NCBI RefSeq assembly: GCF_029433855.1
Contig: NZ_JAROAU010000001.1
Span: 701,888 to 765,887, forward strand
Reading direction: 5' to 3'
DNA from: Candidatus Kosakonia sp. 282A-S69
GTDB taxonomy: Bacteria > Pseudomonadota > Gammaproteobacteria > Enterobacterales > Enterobacteriaceae
DNA: 64,000 nucleotides
Part shown: in pieces, positions 39,427-46,421 of the stretch
How the letters are laid out: every line of letters starts with the position of its first letter
How positions within the stretch are numbered: the stretch's first letter is position 1
The notes under the pieces: model-generated
What the model saw: only the letters and a program-made list of their open reading frames with translations
Told to the model about the DNA's origin: nothing
Databases searched by the model: none
Made by a program: the position numbers and the translations under genes

Positions 39427-39834
39427 ATGAGTAAATTTTTAGATGACCTTGAAAAGAATTGTGGCGCTAAGATTGAGCGAAGTGATGCGCGTGTTGTTCC
39501 CGGCACAGAAAAAGTTGATGGTTTAGAAATCGTCTATTTCTCTGATGATGGGAAAAGTAAATTTAGCAAACAGTTCGATAACCTCACTGCCTCTGTATCA
39601 CCAAGAAGTGCTAAGAGTGGGGGCAGAAATGAACGAGGCTGTTCTATCACTATACCTGAAGGCCTCACTTTCTATGCAATAGGCTATCATGGCGATCTGG
39701 AAGGCTGGCGTAAAGATATCGAAACTGGCGCGCATGGGCTTGGCCTGTTGCTCGCCCATATTGAAAATGATCGGTTTGTGATCTCTGATGGACGTTCTTT
39801 CGCATTATCTGAATGTGTGATCAAATTTACGTAG
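39427..39834 (+). CDS. cdiI: CdiI, cognate immunity protein (predicted)
   Basis: 135-aa acidic cytoplasmic protein starting 1 bp after the cdiA stop, the position of the immunity gene in every characterised CDI locus. It should bind and neutralise the adjacent CdiA C-terminus. No family motif is recognisable to me. AT-rich composition matches the toxin-coding end of cdiA, so the pair was probably acquired together. Confidence 0.85.
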   Translation: MSKFLDDLEKNCGAKIERSDARVVPGTEKVDGLEIVYFSDDGKSKFSKQFDNLTASVSPRSAKSGGRNERGCSITIPEGLTFYAIGYHGDLEGWRKDIETGAHGLGLLLAHIENDRFVISDGRSFALSECVIKFT

Positions 39835-39890
39835 TTTTTGTCGGGTTGGTTTTCATCTCTTCGCATTTGGAATTACTGAGGTGAAAATCG

Positions 39891-39998
39891 GCTCGTCTTG
39901 ACGCAACCCATCATAAAGATGATCAGGATGACGATGAGTAGCCGTCGCTCCTGAATATACTCATACGGCACATGCGCCGTTAACCAAACCCCATTATC
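39891..39998. repeat. 108-bp direct repeat, copy 1 (kptA 3' fragment)
   Basis: About 95% identical (5 mismatches that I count) to 43226-43333, which contains the last codons of kptA and its downstream DNA. On the minus strand this copy encodes DNGVWLTAHVPYEYIQE as in KptA, but the stop codon is changed to CGA. It bounds the orphan immunity array on the cdiI side. Confidence 0.9.
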
Positions 39999-40079
39999 CC
40001 AGTAATTGATCACCCTGTTACAAAAGAACAAGGTGATCAATTACTGCGTGAAGCTGCTGAGGCAAGGGTGAGGCACTGA
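39999..40079 (+). pseudogene. Orphan toxin C-terminal tail (fragment)
   Basis: Frame without a start that reads PVIDHPV, then TKEQGDQLLREAAEARVRH and a TGA, ending 1 bp before the next immunity-like gene. The join with the kptA-derived repeat is at about 39998. This is the arrangement expected of a displaced CdiA-CT/Rhs toxin of which only the last 26 or so residues remain next to its immunity gene. The toxin family is not recognised. Confidence 0.6.
40000..40046. repeat. 15-bp perfect inverted repeat
   Basis: CAGTAATTGATCACC (40000-40014) and GGTGATCAATTACTG (40032-40046) are perfect inverted repeats with a 17-base spacer that adds four more pairs (TGTT/AACA). It straddles the junction between the kptA-derived repeat and the toxin tail. 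It could be a recombination scar or a transcript structure before the immunity gene. Confidence 0.8.
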
Positions 40080-40080
40080 A

Positions 40081-40479
40081 ATGAATAATATTTTTGATAA
40101 AGATGAAATTATTCGATTTTTTTTACTTCAGAATGAGCTGGTTAAAGCTTTATTTAAAGCTTATCCAATGGCAAAAGACATTGAGTGGTTATTAGATTTT
40201 CCCAAAAGTGGATATGTCCATATTAATGAGGATATATGGAGTTTTTCCAAACATGGAAAGGGAATCAGGTTCTTTATGGAAGGATCACACATTGATAAAG
40301 TGGTTGATGTACATAATAATATAAGTTGTCCTGAATTGGTTGATACATGGCGATTACTACATTACTTTTCGCTTGATGATGAAAACCAGCTTGAGGTGCT
40401 TTTAAATAATATGGTTATCTCGGGTGAATTAGAGAAAATATCGGATAAATTATACCGGTTAAAAGAAATCCCGGCCTGA
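40081..40479 (+). CDS. Orphan immunity protein, DUF6896-like
   Basis: 132-aa protein, AT-rich, with the pattern I associate with DUF6896 immunity proteins: WSFSKHGKGIRFFMEG, then VVDVHNN and a C-terminal DTWRLLHYFSL. It starts 1 bp after a truncated toxin tail. It is likely an immunity gene kept after loss of its toxin, protecting against neighbours that still carry it. The family assignment is from memory and moderate. Confidence 0.65.
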   Translation: MNNIFDKDEIIRFFLLQNELVKALFKAYPMAKDIEWLLDFPKSGYVHINEDIWSFSKHGKGIRFFMEGSHIDKVVDVHNNISCPELVDTWRLLHYFSLDDENQLEVLLNNMVISGELEKISDKLYRLKEIPA

Positions 40480-40560
40480 ATGGCCGGGATCGTGCTACCA
40501 ACTATCAGGCAAAATGCCCGCTCCCGCGCTTGTACACCGGCAGATCGCCGATGTACAAGC
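40469..40560. repeat. Two GC-rich hairpins after the orphan immunity gene
   Basis: Perfect stem TCCCGGCC/GGCCGGGA (40469-40489) overlaps the stop codon of the preceding gene. A second, GCTTGTACA/TGTACAAGC with inner CGGC/GCCG (40528-40560), lies 39 bp further. The patch is much richer in GC than its surroundings. One frame (NYQAKCPLPRLYTGRSPMYK) might be another toxin tail. Confidence 0.6.
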
Positions 40561-40596
40561 ACCCCCGGAAAAACGTTAGAAAACACAAAAACATCC

Positions 40597-41046
40597 ATGA
40601 AACTGGTATATCTTCTTTCTGAAGAGTTAAAAGCTGATCCTGAATATGTTTCCTTGACTCAAGCTTTAACATCAGATAAATCAAGACCTTATGTTGGGTT
40701 AAATGGAACCTATGGTCTTTTTGGGTCACAAGAATGGTGGGATAGTATCAATCAAGGTAAAATGCCGTTGCTATCTCTGTCTGGGGTAATAAAAAAAGCT
40801 TATGTAGCAGGGCAAGACCCTTCTGATTTTAATAATACCATCGATTTATTTCTTGATGATGGAACCATCCAATCCGTTGGTATTTATACTAATAAAGATG
40901 AAGACTTAATTTTTTTTGAAAAGGGACATAGGGCAAGTATTGTCTATGCTCTTGATGAGCTTAAACCAAAGGCAATGCTTAATTTTGGCCAAAAATATAA
41001 TAAAATCGCTCTAGAAATGGCTGTTTCATTAAAACCAGTTGAATAA
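40597..41046 (+). CDS. Orphan immunity-like protein, unrecognised
   Basis: 149-aa AT-rich protein starting MKLVYLLSEELKADPEYV. I start here, not at 40480, because the upstream part of the open frame is GC-rich hairpin DNA with unlike residues. No membrane segment or signal. Size, acidic character and place in the array suggest an immunity protein. Its last codons (SLKPVE, stop) recur in degenerate form at 43197-43218, implying a second, deleted copy. Confidence 0.6.
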   Translation: MKLVYLLSEELKADPEYVSLTQALTSDKSRPYVGLNGTYGLFGSQEWWDSINQGKMPLLSLSGVIKKAYVAGQDPSDFNNTIDLFLDDGTIQSVGIYTNKDEDLIFFEKGHRASIVYALDELKPKAMLNFGQKYNKIALEMAVSLKPVE

Positions 41047-41197
41047 AAGATAATGGTTCTTATGAATTAGCAAAGAGGATTCTAAATTTATAAACTAGGA
41101 TCTTTTATTAATTTTCATACTGTTAATAATACTGTGAATCTTCCACTATATTTAACGGGGATCGCTCAGACTATCACTAACTCGGGATTGATCTCTG

Positions 41198-41329
41198 TCA
41201 CGCAGCCAGTAGTCGTATCACCAGTTGCCCGTGTTCAATCGCCACGGTAACTGGTGTATCGGTCGCAAACCCCGCCTTTTCCAGTCAGTTGCCCTTGAGG
41301 TAAAGACTGGGGCAGGTCACCAGTATTAA
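41198..41329 (-). pseudogene. SymE-like toxin pseudogene
   Basis: On the minus strand the frame reads SLYLKGN, stop, LEKAGFATDTPVTV, IEHGQLVIRLLAA, matching the core of the SymE toxin family (LKGxWLEKAGF, then VTV). The conserved Trp is replaced by TGA and the N-terminal part is missing, so it is inactive. SymE-family genes are often scattered through toxin islands. The rest of 41047-41404 holds nothing else that I can identify. Confidence 0.6.
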
Positions 41330-41404
41330 ACTAATCGTTTCTGAAAACCAACTATTACTCTTCTTACGAAAACGAAGGATCAATATGGAGTAAGGTACGA
41401 AAAA

Positions 41405-41500
41405 ATGAAAGAGTTACAAGATAAAATCATTCAGGGGGAAGAAAAAATGAAAGTAAGTGATGAGAAGTTACGGCAAATTTTAGCGAGAAAAGAGAGCTAA
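41405..41500 (+). CDS. Small ORF (31 codons), possible toxin or gene tail
   Basis: Encodes a charged helical peptide (MKELQDKIIQGEEKMKV...). There is a weak purine-rich region upstream (GGAGTAAGG) and it is followed 20 bp later by a truncated SUKH-type gene. It may be a remnant of a larger gene rather than a functional peptide. Confidence 0.3.
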   Translation: MKELQDKIIQGEEKMKVSDEKLRQILARKES

Positions 41501-41520
41501 AAGTTATGGGAAATAGTTAA

Positions 41521-41721
41521 TTGAAAAATATCACAGCTGCAGACGTTGTTGAACTGATCAATGCACATAGTGACATCGTGAATTTTGGCACTTCTGAGAA
41601 TGCAGTAGATGACGATTGGATAAGAAAGGCAGAGAGTACTCTCGGAGTCAAGCTAACTCCATCGTATGTGTGGTTTTTGAAAAATTATACAGGTGGTGAG
41701 ATTGGCGGAGAAGAAATTTGA
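41521..41721 (+). pseudogene. Truncated SUKH (SMI1/KNR4) immunity protein
   Basis: 66 codons from a TTG start, matching the N-terminal half of SMI1/KNR4-fold immunity proteins: DDDWIRKAESTLGVKLTPSYVWFL, then NYTGGEIGGEEI. The usual protein is about twice as long; here a TGA follows and the downstream 41722-41918 reads in no consistent frame. Probably a dead orphan immunity gene. Confidence 0.6.
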
Positions 41722-41918
41722 CTCCGTAACCGTTATCGAGTGCAGGTCAATGCTGCCATCAGTAATGATCATGCATCAGGCCGCCTATAACAGCTATTTT
41801 GAGAAAGGGTAGCAGGGGACAAGCGGCAGCCTACACCTCCATATTTGCCGCTGTAAGTGAGCAATGTTTAATCAGCAATTGCAGATGGGGGAGCGCTTGA
41901 AACGCTTGAGGTACATAC

Positions 41919-42125
41919 ATGTATAGAAACTTTGATTTATGCATTACAGATTTTAGTAGTGATAATGAGCCCGGGGATTATTGGTATGATTGCGCCATTG
42001 TGGAATCTACTGAGATATTAAGTAAATTCAATGAGGGAGATTGGTTGTGTCTATTTGTCGATTTAGCAAATAAATATATTTTGGGAAGCAGAGACCTAGT
42101 GATGTACCAAAAAAGCTTAGAGTGA
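41919..42125 (+). CDS. Small acidic protein, possible orphan immunity or fragment
   Basis: 68-aa ORF (MYRNFDLCITDFSSDNEPGDY...) with GAGG 8 bp before the ATG. Acidic and aromatic, no membrane segment. It ends 7 bp before the Imm42-like pseudogene. It could be the C-terminal half of the SUKH protein upstream, split by decay, or a separate immunity protein. Confidence 0.4.
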   Translation: MYRNFDLCITDFSSDNEPGDYWYDCAIVESTEILSKFNEGDWLCLFVDLANKYILGSRDLVMYQKSLE

Positions 42126-42132
42126 AAATAAA

Positions 42133-42614
42133 ATGATTTATGGCGATCCGTTCATTTTCGCACTTCAATTTGATGTGGTTGAAGCATGGAGTGCACCGGG
42201 TGATATTTGGAAGAATGGCCTTTTTTCATTATATATTGATGGTCAAAGACTGTTCGGTAATATTAATCCGGTTGAGTTAAAAACCACGTTTGGATTTTAT
42301 TCGAATGCTCCATTGGATAAGCTTGGTGTTAATGATTCGAGTATAGATGCGCATGGTTTGTATCAAAATGCAGCGAGCTATTTTCAGGTGATGGCACAGA
42401 GCTTATCGATGGGTTATTTGATATAACGTGCACTGCCATGGAAGATAATGCCTGTTATCTTTACTTTATGAAGAAAAATGAAGGTGATTTATTAATTTGG
42501 AGTTTAGATGGAGGCATAAATGTAAGTGAAAAGATTTTGCCCAAAAATACAGTGAGTGATGTTGTTAGTTTATTACAAAGGAACCCCTTGTGGTTTTCAT
42601 TAGTACCATCCTAA
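42133..42614 (+). pseudogene. Frameshifted Imm42-family immunity gene
   Basis: The first frame (MIYGDPFIFALQFDVVEAWS, WKNGLFSLYIDGQRLFG) stops at 42426. The second frame, starting near 42395, continues TELIDGLFDITCTAMEDN, CYLYFMKKNEGDLLIWS, ILPKNTVSDVVSLL to TAA 42614. Together they make one complete protein of about 160 aa resembling Imm42. One base lost or gained around 42391-42400 separates the halves. Either a pseudogene or a sequencing error. Confidence 0.65.
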
Positions 42615-42674
42615 GTTAGCGGAGTTTTTTGTCTTGTAAGCACGCGTTATGAGCTTTTTCCGATGACTGAATGA
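42615..42674 (+). pseudogene. Orphan toxin tail coupled to the next immunity gene
   Basis: Open frame without a start reading VSGVF, CLVSTRYELFPMTE and TGA. The TGA overlaps the next gene's ATG (ATGA), the usual toxin/immunity junction. It is therefore probably the last about 19 residues of a lost toxin. Confidence 0.5.
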
Positions 42675-43021
42675 ATAATAAAAAACTTTTCGAAGGCATA
42701 GATTATGAGAATGATCCTGAGTGGGTTATAAAAGAGTTTTATAATTCTATATATTCTCAACATAAGTTTTTATGGGCATTGCCATTTATACTGAAAAGGT
42801 ATGGATGCTGTGTTAATGAAACTGATTGTACTTTTCCAGATTTAGATGATCCAGATCCTATGTGTCATTTTGAAAGAATTATGTTCAGTGTCTATGGCGG
42901 AGAGATGATCGTACCTGAATTTTTAGGTTTTAATTACGTCAGGCTTACATGTGAAAGTTATATAAAGCTCCATCCAGATGATCAAAAAACGGTCAATGAC
43001 CTGACGATGCAAATACACTAA
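42671..43021 (+). CDS. Orphan CdiI-like immunity protein (ribonuclease-toxin type)
   Basis: 116-aa AT-rich acidic protein. The pattern (NDPEWVIKEFYNSIYSQ, RYGCC, GEMIVPEFLGFNYVRLTCESY, HPDD) recalls the family of CdiI proteins that neutralise RNase A-like CdiA toxins, as in Yersinia kristensenii. It starts inside the stop of a toxin-tail remnant. The identification is from memory and moderate. Apparently intact. Confidence 0.6.
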   Translation: MNNKKLFEGIDYENDPEWVIKEFYNSIYSQHKFLWALPFILKRYGCCVNETDCTFPDLDDPDPMCHFERIMFSVYGGEMIVPEFLGFNYVRLTCESYIKLHPDDQKTVNDLTMQIH

Positions 43022-43049
43022 GAATGATTACCAGGGAAAGGAGAAGAAT

Positions 43050-43107
43050 ATGATTTTTTGGTGATCCTTATCGATTTACAATATGGATAAAGATCCTTCC
43101 TCAATGA
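43050..43107 (+). pseudogene. Remnant of a second Imm42-like gene
   Basis: A strong ribosome site (AAAGGAG, 5 bp) precedes ATG 43050. With one T removed from the T run it reads MIFGDPYRFTIWIKILPQ, resembling the start of the Imm42-like protein at 42133. As it stands it stops after four codons. The next 43108-43225 holds only short broken frames. Confidence 0.5.
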
Positions 43108-43225
43108 AGTGAAACTCAAAAGAATTGTTAAAGTTTAAAAATGTTCTTACTTCCTAATATGAATTTGAGTGAATACGATCCTCGACAGCTTTCCCTGACA
43201 TTAAACCAGTTGAATAAAAATTTCA

Positions 43226-43333
43226 GCTCGCCTTGACGCAACCCAGCATAAAGATGATCAGGATGATGATGAGTAGCCGTCACTCCTGAATATACTCATA
43301 CGGCACATGCTCCGTTAACCAAACCCCATTATC
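43226..43333. repeat. 108-bp direct repeat, copy 2 (kptA 3' end and flank)
   Basis: Same orientation as 39891-39998, with five mismatches. Here it includes the true 3' end of kptA (DNGVWLTEHVPYEYIQE and stop) and 54 bp beyond. The two copies enclose 3.2 kb of orphan immunity genes. Confidence 0.9.
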
Positions 43334-43822
43334 TGCCTGGTAGAATTTAAAGCCCTTCTTATACATATCCACGGCTTTAATTTTTAATAACACAGGCTTT
43401 CCATAACGTTGCCCGACCTGAATTGCCGTAGCTTCATCAGAGGAAATATGTACATACTGACGTGACAAAGGGAGTAGGCCTTGCTCTCTGATTTGAGCAA
43501 TAAAACGAGTTGCAGTGCCGTGATACAAAACATCTGGAGGCGTTTTCTCTGCGTAAGTGATATTGACTTGTTGAGTGGAGTGCCCCTGAGCAGCGCGAAT
43601 GCGTAAGCCATCTTCGGAGATCATGAAGCGTTTCTTTTCACTGCTTTCAACAACGTCGAAAATAAGATCTTTATCGAGTGCATAGCCTTTATTACCAGCA
43701 CGCAGAATAAGCTCGTCTATAACAGCCCAGCCCTCTTTATCCAGAGTTAGCTCAATCGCTTCTGGTTTATGGCGCAAGACATAACTTAAGAATTTACTGG
43801 TGTCGGTACTCTTTTTGCTCAT
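43280..43822 (-). CDS. kptA: RNA 2'-phosphotransferase KptA (Tpt1)
   Basis: 180-aa NAD+-dependent enzyme that moves an internal RNA 2'-phosphate to NAD, giving ADP-ribose 1''-2''-cyclic phosphate. The family motifs are present: FLSYVLRHKPE, LYHGTATRF, GLLPLSRQYVHIS. Length matches E. coli KptA (184 aa). The bacterial substrate is not settled. I start at ATG 43822; a GTG one codon earlier is possible. It lies at the far side of the orphan immunity array, not in its E. coli position, and a 3' fragment of a relative lies behind cdiI. Confidence 0.92.
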   Translation of the reverse strand: MSKKSTDTSKFLSYVLRHKPEAIELTLDKEGWAVIDELILRAGNKGYALDKDLIFDVVESSEKKRFMISEDGLRIRAAQGHSTQQVNITYAEKTPPDVLYHGTATRFIAQIREQGLLPLSRQYVHISSDEATAIQVGQRYGKPVLLKIKAVDMYKKGFKFYQADNGVWLTEHVPYEYIQE

Positions 43823-43887
43823 CACTTACTCTCAAATAATCCCTGCCGTTAAACCAGAAGGCCACTGCTGCAAAGCTCATAATTTCA

Positions 43888-44223
43888 TTATGACCGCTGT
43901 TTTTCACTCATAATCTCGCGGCACTTCTGCTGATCCTCTTTGATGCCAGCCTGCTGCTGCGCGCTGAGCGACGTCCACGTATCGATCATTCTGTCGCCCA
44001 GCGCGGAGATGTAGTGATTTTTACGTAACGCGTAATCGGCGTTGCCACCCTCGATAATATTTTCCATATCACGGGCAAAATTCTGCGCATCGTCGTGATC
44101 GATGGTGCAGAAGACCGCGCGGTAATAGCTCTCCTCCTCTTCGGAGTAGTGCGGCGTAAGCCAGTAGGCAACAGCGCCAATCAGCGCGAGCAGAGGAGTG
44201 ATAACGCGTAATTTTTTTAACAT
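43888..44223 (-). CDS. Small membrane-anchored protein, unrecognised
   Basis: 111 aa with one N-terminal hydrophobic segment (ITPLLALIGAVAYWL) followed by an acidic hydrophilic domain with two Cys (VFCTIDHD; QQKCREI), probably facing the periplasm with a disulfide. I start at ATG 44223; a TTG at 44238 could add five residues. No family is recognised. It sits 65 bp upstream, on the same strand, of kptA. Confidence 0.6.
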   Translation of the reverse strand: MLKKLRVITPLLALIGAVAYWLTPHYSEEEESYYRAVFCTIDHDDAQNFARDMENIIEGGNADYALRKNHYISALGDRMIDTWTSLSAQQQAGIKEDQQKCREIMSEKQRS

Positions 44224-44456
44224 TGTTGAGTTCAGCAAGAAAAAGTGAGGGCGTAGTGTAGCTGAGGCGAAAAGAGATTGTAAAAACGAAGCCCAAACAA
44301 AAGCATCACTGGTAGAAATGATTCCCCTCTCGCCGCAGCGGATGGATTGCCAGGCACGAGATAATTTATCCCTACTGCCTCAGCTAAAAACCGTCATAGC
44401 CACTGGTTACAAAGCCGTGTAGCTTACGCAAAACTTCTTCTGCTCAGGAGGCTGCA

Positions 44457-44726
44457 ATGATCACTCAAGCTGAAGCTATCGAGATCGCCAGAGACTATGC
44501 CGCGCAGAGTCGGCGCGGGTGGGATGAGCAGGCTCATCACGCTACGGTCATCACCTTATATGGCGAACCGGTGTGGATGATCGCCACCACTGATGTCAAA
44601 TACTCCAGCGAGCTTCCCTGGCTGATGACCCATCTGCCAAACCCCCGCTATTACTACATCAGTATGGTTGAGGCGAAATGCATCGCGGTGGGCCACCGGG
44701 CAAACCAGTATCAGCGCGTTCGCTGA
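44457..44726 (+). CDS. Small hypothetical protein
   Basis: 89-aa cytoplasmic protein (MITQAEAIEIARDYAAQ; WMIATTDVKYSS; YYYISMVEAKCIAVG) with a good ribosome site (CAGGAGG, 6 bp). The alternation of helix and strands recalls small immunity or PepSY-like proteins, but I assign no family. The gap 44239-44456 before it holds nothing identifiable. Confidence 0.6.
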   Translation: MITQAEAIEIARDYAAQSRRGWDEQAHHATVITLYGEPVWMIATTDVKYSSELPWLMTHLPNPRYYYISMVEAKCIAVGHRANQYQRVR

Positions 44727-44758
44727 GCCAGCGCTGTTTGGCACATTCACTTCCGGCA

Positions 44759-45181
44759 TTATTTAAGTTGCAGCCTCACCTTGCTGCCCGCAAATAACGT
44801 TAGCAAAGCGGCTTTTAACTCCCCGCTGTTTTGAACAGCAGAAATTGTCGCGCAATACTCCCTGTAACCTGTCTGCTGCGCCGCAGCCTCGTTCAGCCGA
44901 ATCGTCAATGTATCCACGCTGAGCGTAACGGCTTCTATTGCCGCCGCCAGCTCATAGGCGGTGTCGTCGCTCTGAAACCCGATGCACTCATCAATAGCAA
45001 GATCATCTTCATCCAATCTCCCGATGATAAAAAAATGCTCCGGGTCGTGTGCATCGTCTCCTACGCCAAGGGTAAGCACCTCATCCTCGTTGGCGACATT
45101 CGCGCAAACCGCATTAAACGCTTTTATCCCAACCATCTTTTCCCCGTCGTCGGCGTTATTTTTCGCTTGTATTCCCGCCAC
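44759..45181 (-). CDS. Imm10-like immunity protein, start uncertain
   Basis: About 141 aa from GTG 45181 (VAGIQAKNNADDGEK). Similarity to Imm10 immunity proteins is suggested by the segment PEHFFIIGRLDEDD and a C-terminal strand-rich part (LSVDTLTIRLNEAAA). The open frame runs upstream to 45307 over the start of the divergent phosphatase. An out-of-frame ATG at about 45207 sits just before an A-run, so a frameshift near the start is possible. Confidence 0.5.
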   Translation of the reverse strand: MAGIQAKNNADDGEKMVGIKAFNAVCANVANEDEVLTLGVGDDAHDPEHFFIIGRLDEDDLAIDECIGFQSDDTAYELAAAIEAVTLSVDTLTIRLNEAAAQQTGYREYCATISAVQNSGELKAALLTLFAGSKVRLQLK

Positions 45182-45254
45182 ATGATAGCCACTCTTTTTC
45201 CATTCATACCCATTATAAATTTCCCGCGAATATAACGGGCGAGGAGCAGGGCAG

Positions 45255-45875
45255 ATGAAGGTTATTCTCGTTCGGCATGCACAAACGCAGTGGAACCGCG
45301 CGGGCATGATTCAGGGCCAGCAGGACAGCCCACTCACCGAGCGCGGCGAGCGCGAAACGGCAGCGTTACTCGCTGCATTAAAAGATGATTGTTACGCCGC
45401 AGAGTGCGTCTTTAGCTCGCCGCTCCCGCGGGCGCGCAGCATGGGTGAACAACTCGCCGCGCTTTTTCAGGCACCGCTGGTGATCGATGCCGCGCTGAGG
45501 GAGCAGTCATTCGGGCGCTACGAAGGGCTTTCCACGATGAATTTACAGGCTGAATCTCCCGCTGAAGCCGGGGCGTTATTTGCGCACGATGCCGCATTCT
45601 GCCCGCCAGGCGGGGAATCACTGGCGCAGGCGGTGCAACGCATGCTGGCGTTTTTACAGCTTCAGCGCGCGCGCGCGGCGCAGGAAACTATCTGCGTTGT
45701 CTGCCATGGGCACGTCACTCAGGGGCTGCTGGCGCTACTGAAAGAGGGAAACCTTGAGAACTTCGCCCGCTATGCCCAACCCAATGCGAGCTACGCGGTG
45801 TTAGAGATGTCGCAAGAGAAATGCGAAGTGCTGCGCTGGGGCGTGGCGACTCACTTACGCGCGCTGGACGGGTAG
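45255..45875 (+). CDS. Histidine phosphatase family protein
   Basis: 206-aa phosphoglycerate-mutase-like phosphatase with the catalytic signature LVRHAQTQWN at the N-terminus and the second catalytic His in VVCHGHVTQG. Related to CobC/GpmB-type small-molecule phosphatases; the substrate is not predictable. The ribosome site is GAGGAGCAGG before the ATG. Its end overlaps the convergent nucleotidyltransferase gene by 21 bp. Confidence 0.85.
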   Translation: MKVILVRHAQTQWNRAGMIQGQQDSPLTERGERETAALLAALKDDCYAAECVFSSPLPRARSMGEQLAALFQAPLVIDAALREQSFGRYEGLSTMNLQAESPAEAGALFAHDAAFCPPGGESLAQAVQRMLAFLQLQRARAAQETICVVCHGHVTQGLLALLKEGNLENFARYAQPNASYAVLEMSQEKCEVLRWGVATHLRALDG

Positions 45876-46421
45876 AAGGTTATCGTAGCTACTCTCCGCC
45901 CGCCGCAAATCCTCCAGCGTATCAATATCCTGAACGATTCCCGCATCCGTCAGCGGCAGATCCAGCACCTCGGCGCGCGCTCTTGCCTGCTGCACGATAC
46001 TTTTCGCGCCGCTATCGCCAGTTAATGCCCGCAGGGCAGGGAGGTAGAGAGGTGAAAAGGCGACCGGATGGCCCTGGCGCTGCTGATACCACGGCACCAC
46101 CAGCGCTTTTTCACCTAACCCTTCGGCGACGCGCAGTAACGATTCCGGGGCGATCAGCGGCAGGTCGGCGGGCAGAATCAGCCAGCCGGAGGCGTTCGGG
46201 GTGGCGTTAACGCCCAGCGCGATGGAGTCGCCCATTCCGCCCGTGCCGCCGGCAGGGCGAACCAGATGCCAGTTAAGACCCGCGCGCTTCACTGTATGAA
46301 TCACGTGCTCTAATACCGTGCGCTCACCGAGCGGCGTATCAAGCTTGTGCTGTTGTGCGCCGGAGGCGAGAAAGCGCTCGCCGCGGCCTGCGGCAAGGAT
46401 GATCACCACCGGATCAGCCAT
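45855..46421 (-). CDS. MocA/MobA-like nucleotidyltransferase
   Basis: 188-aa NTP-transferase of the molybdopterin cytidylyl/guanylyltransferase group, with the nucleotide-binding start VIILAAGRGERF and the metal-binding ILPADLPLI. It would add CMP to molybdopterin for the xanthine-oxidase-type aldehyde oxidoreductase encoded upstream. The start overlaps the stop of paoD (TGATGG), so it is last in that operon. E. coli has the related mocA elsewhere. Confidence 0.85.
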   Translation of the reverse strand: MADPVVIILAAGRGERFLASGAQQHKLDTPLGERTVLEHVIHTVKRAGLNWHLVRPAGGTGGMGDSIALGVNATPNASGWLILPADLPLIAPESLLRVAEGLGEKALVVPWYQQRQGHPVAFSPLYLPALRALTGDSGAKSIVQQARARAEVLDLPLTDAGIVQDIDTLEDLRRAESSYDNLLPVQRA

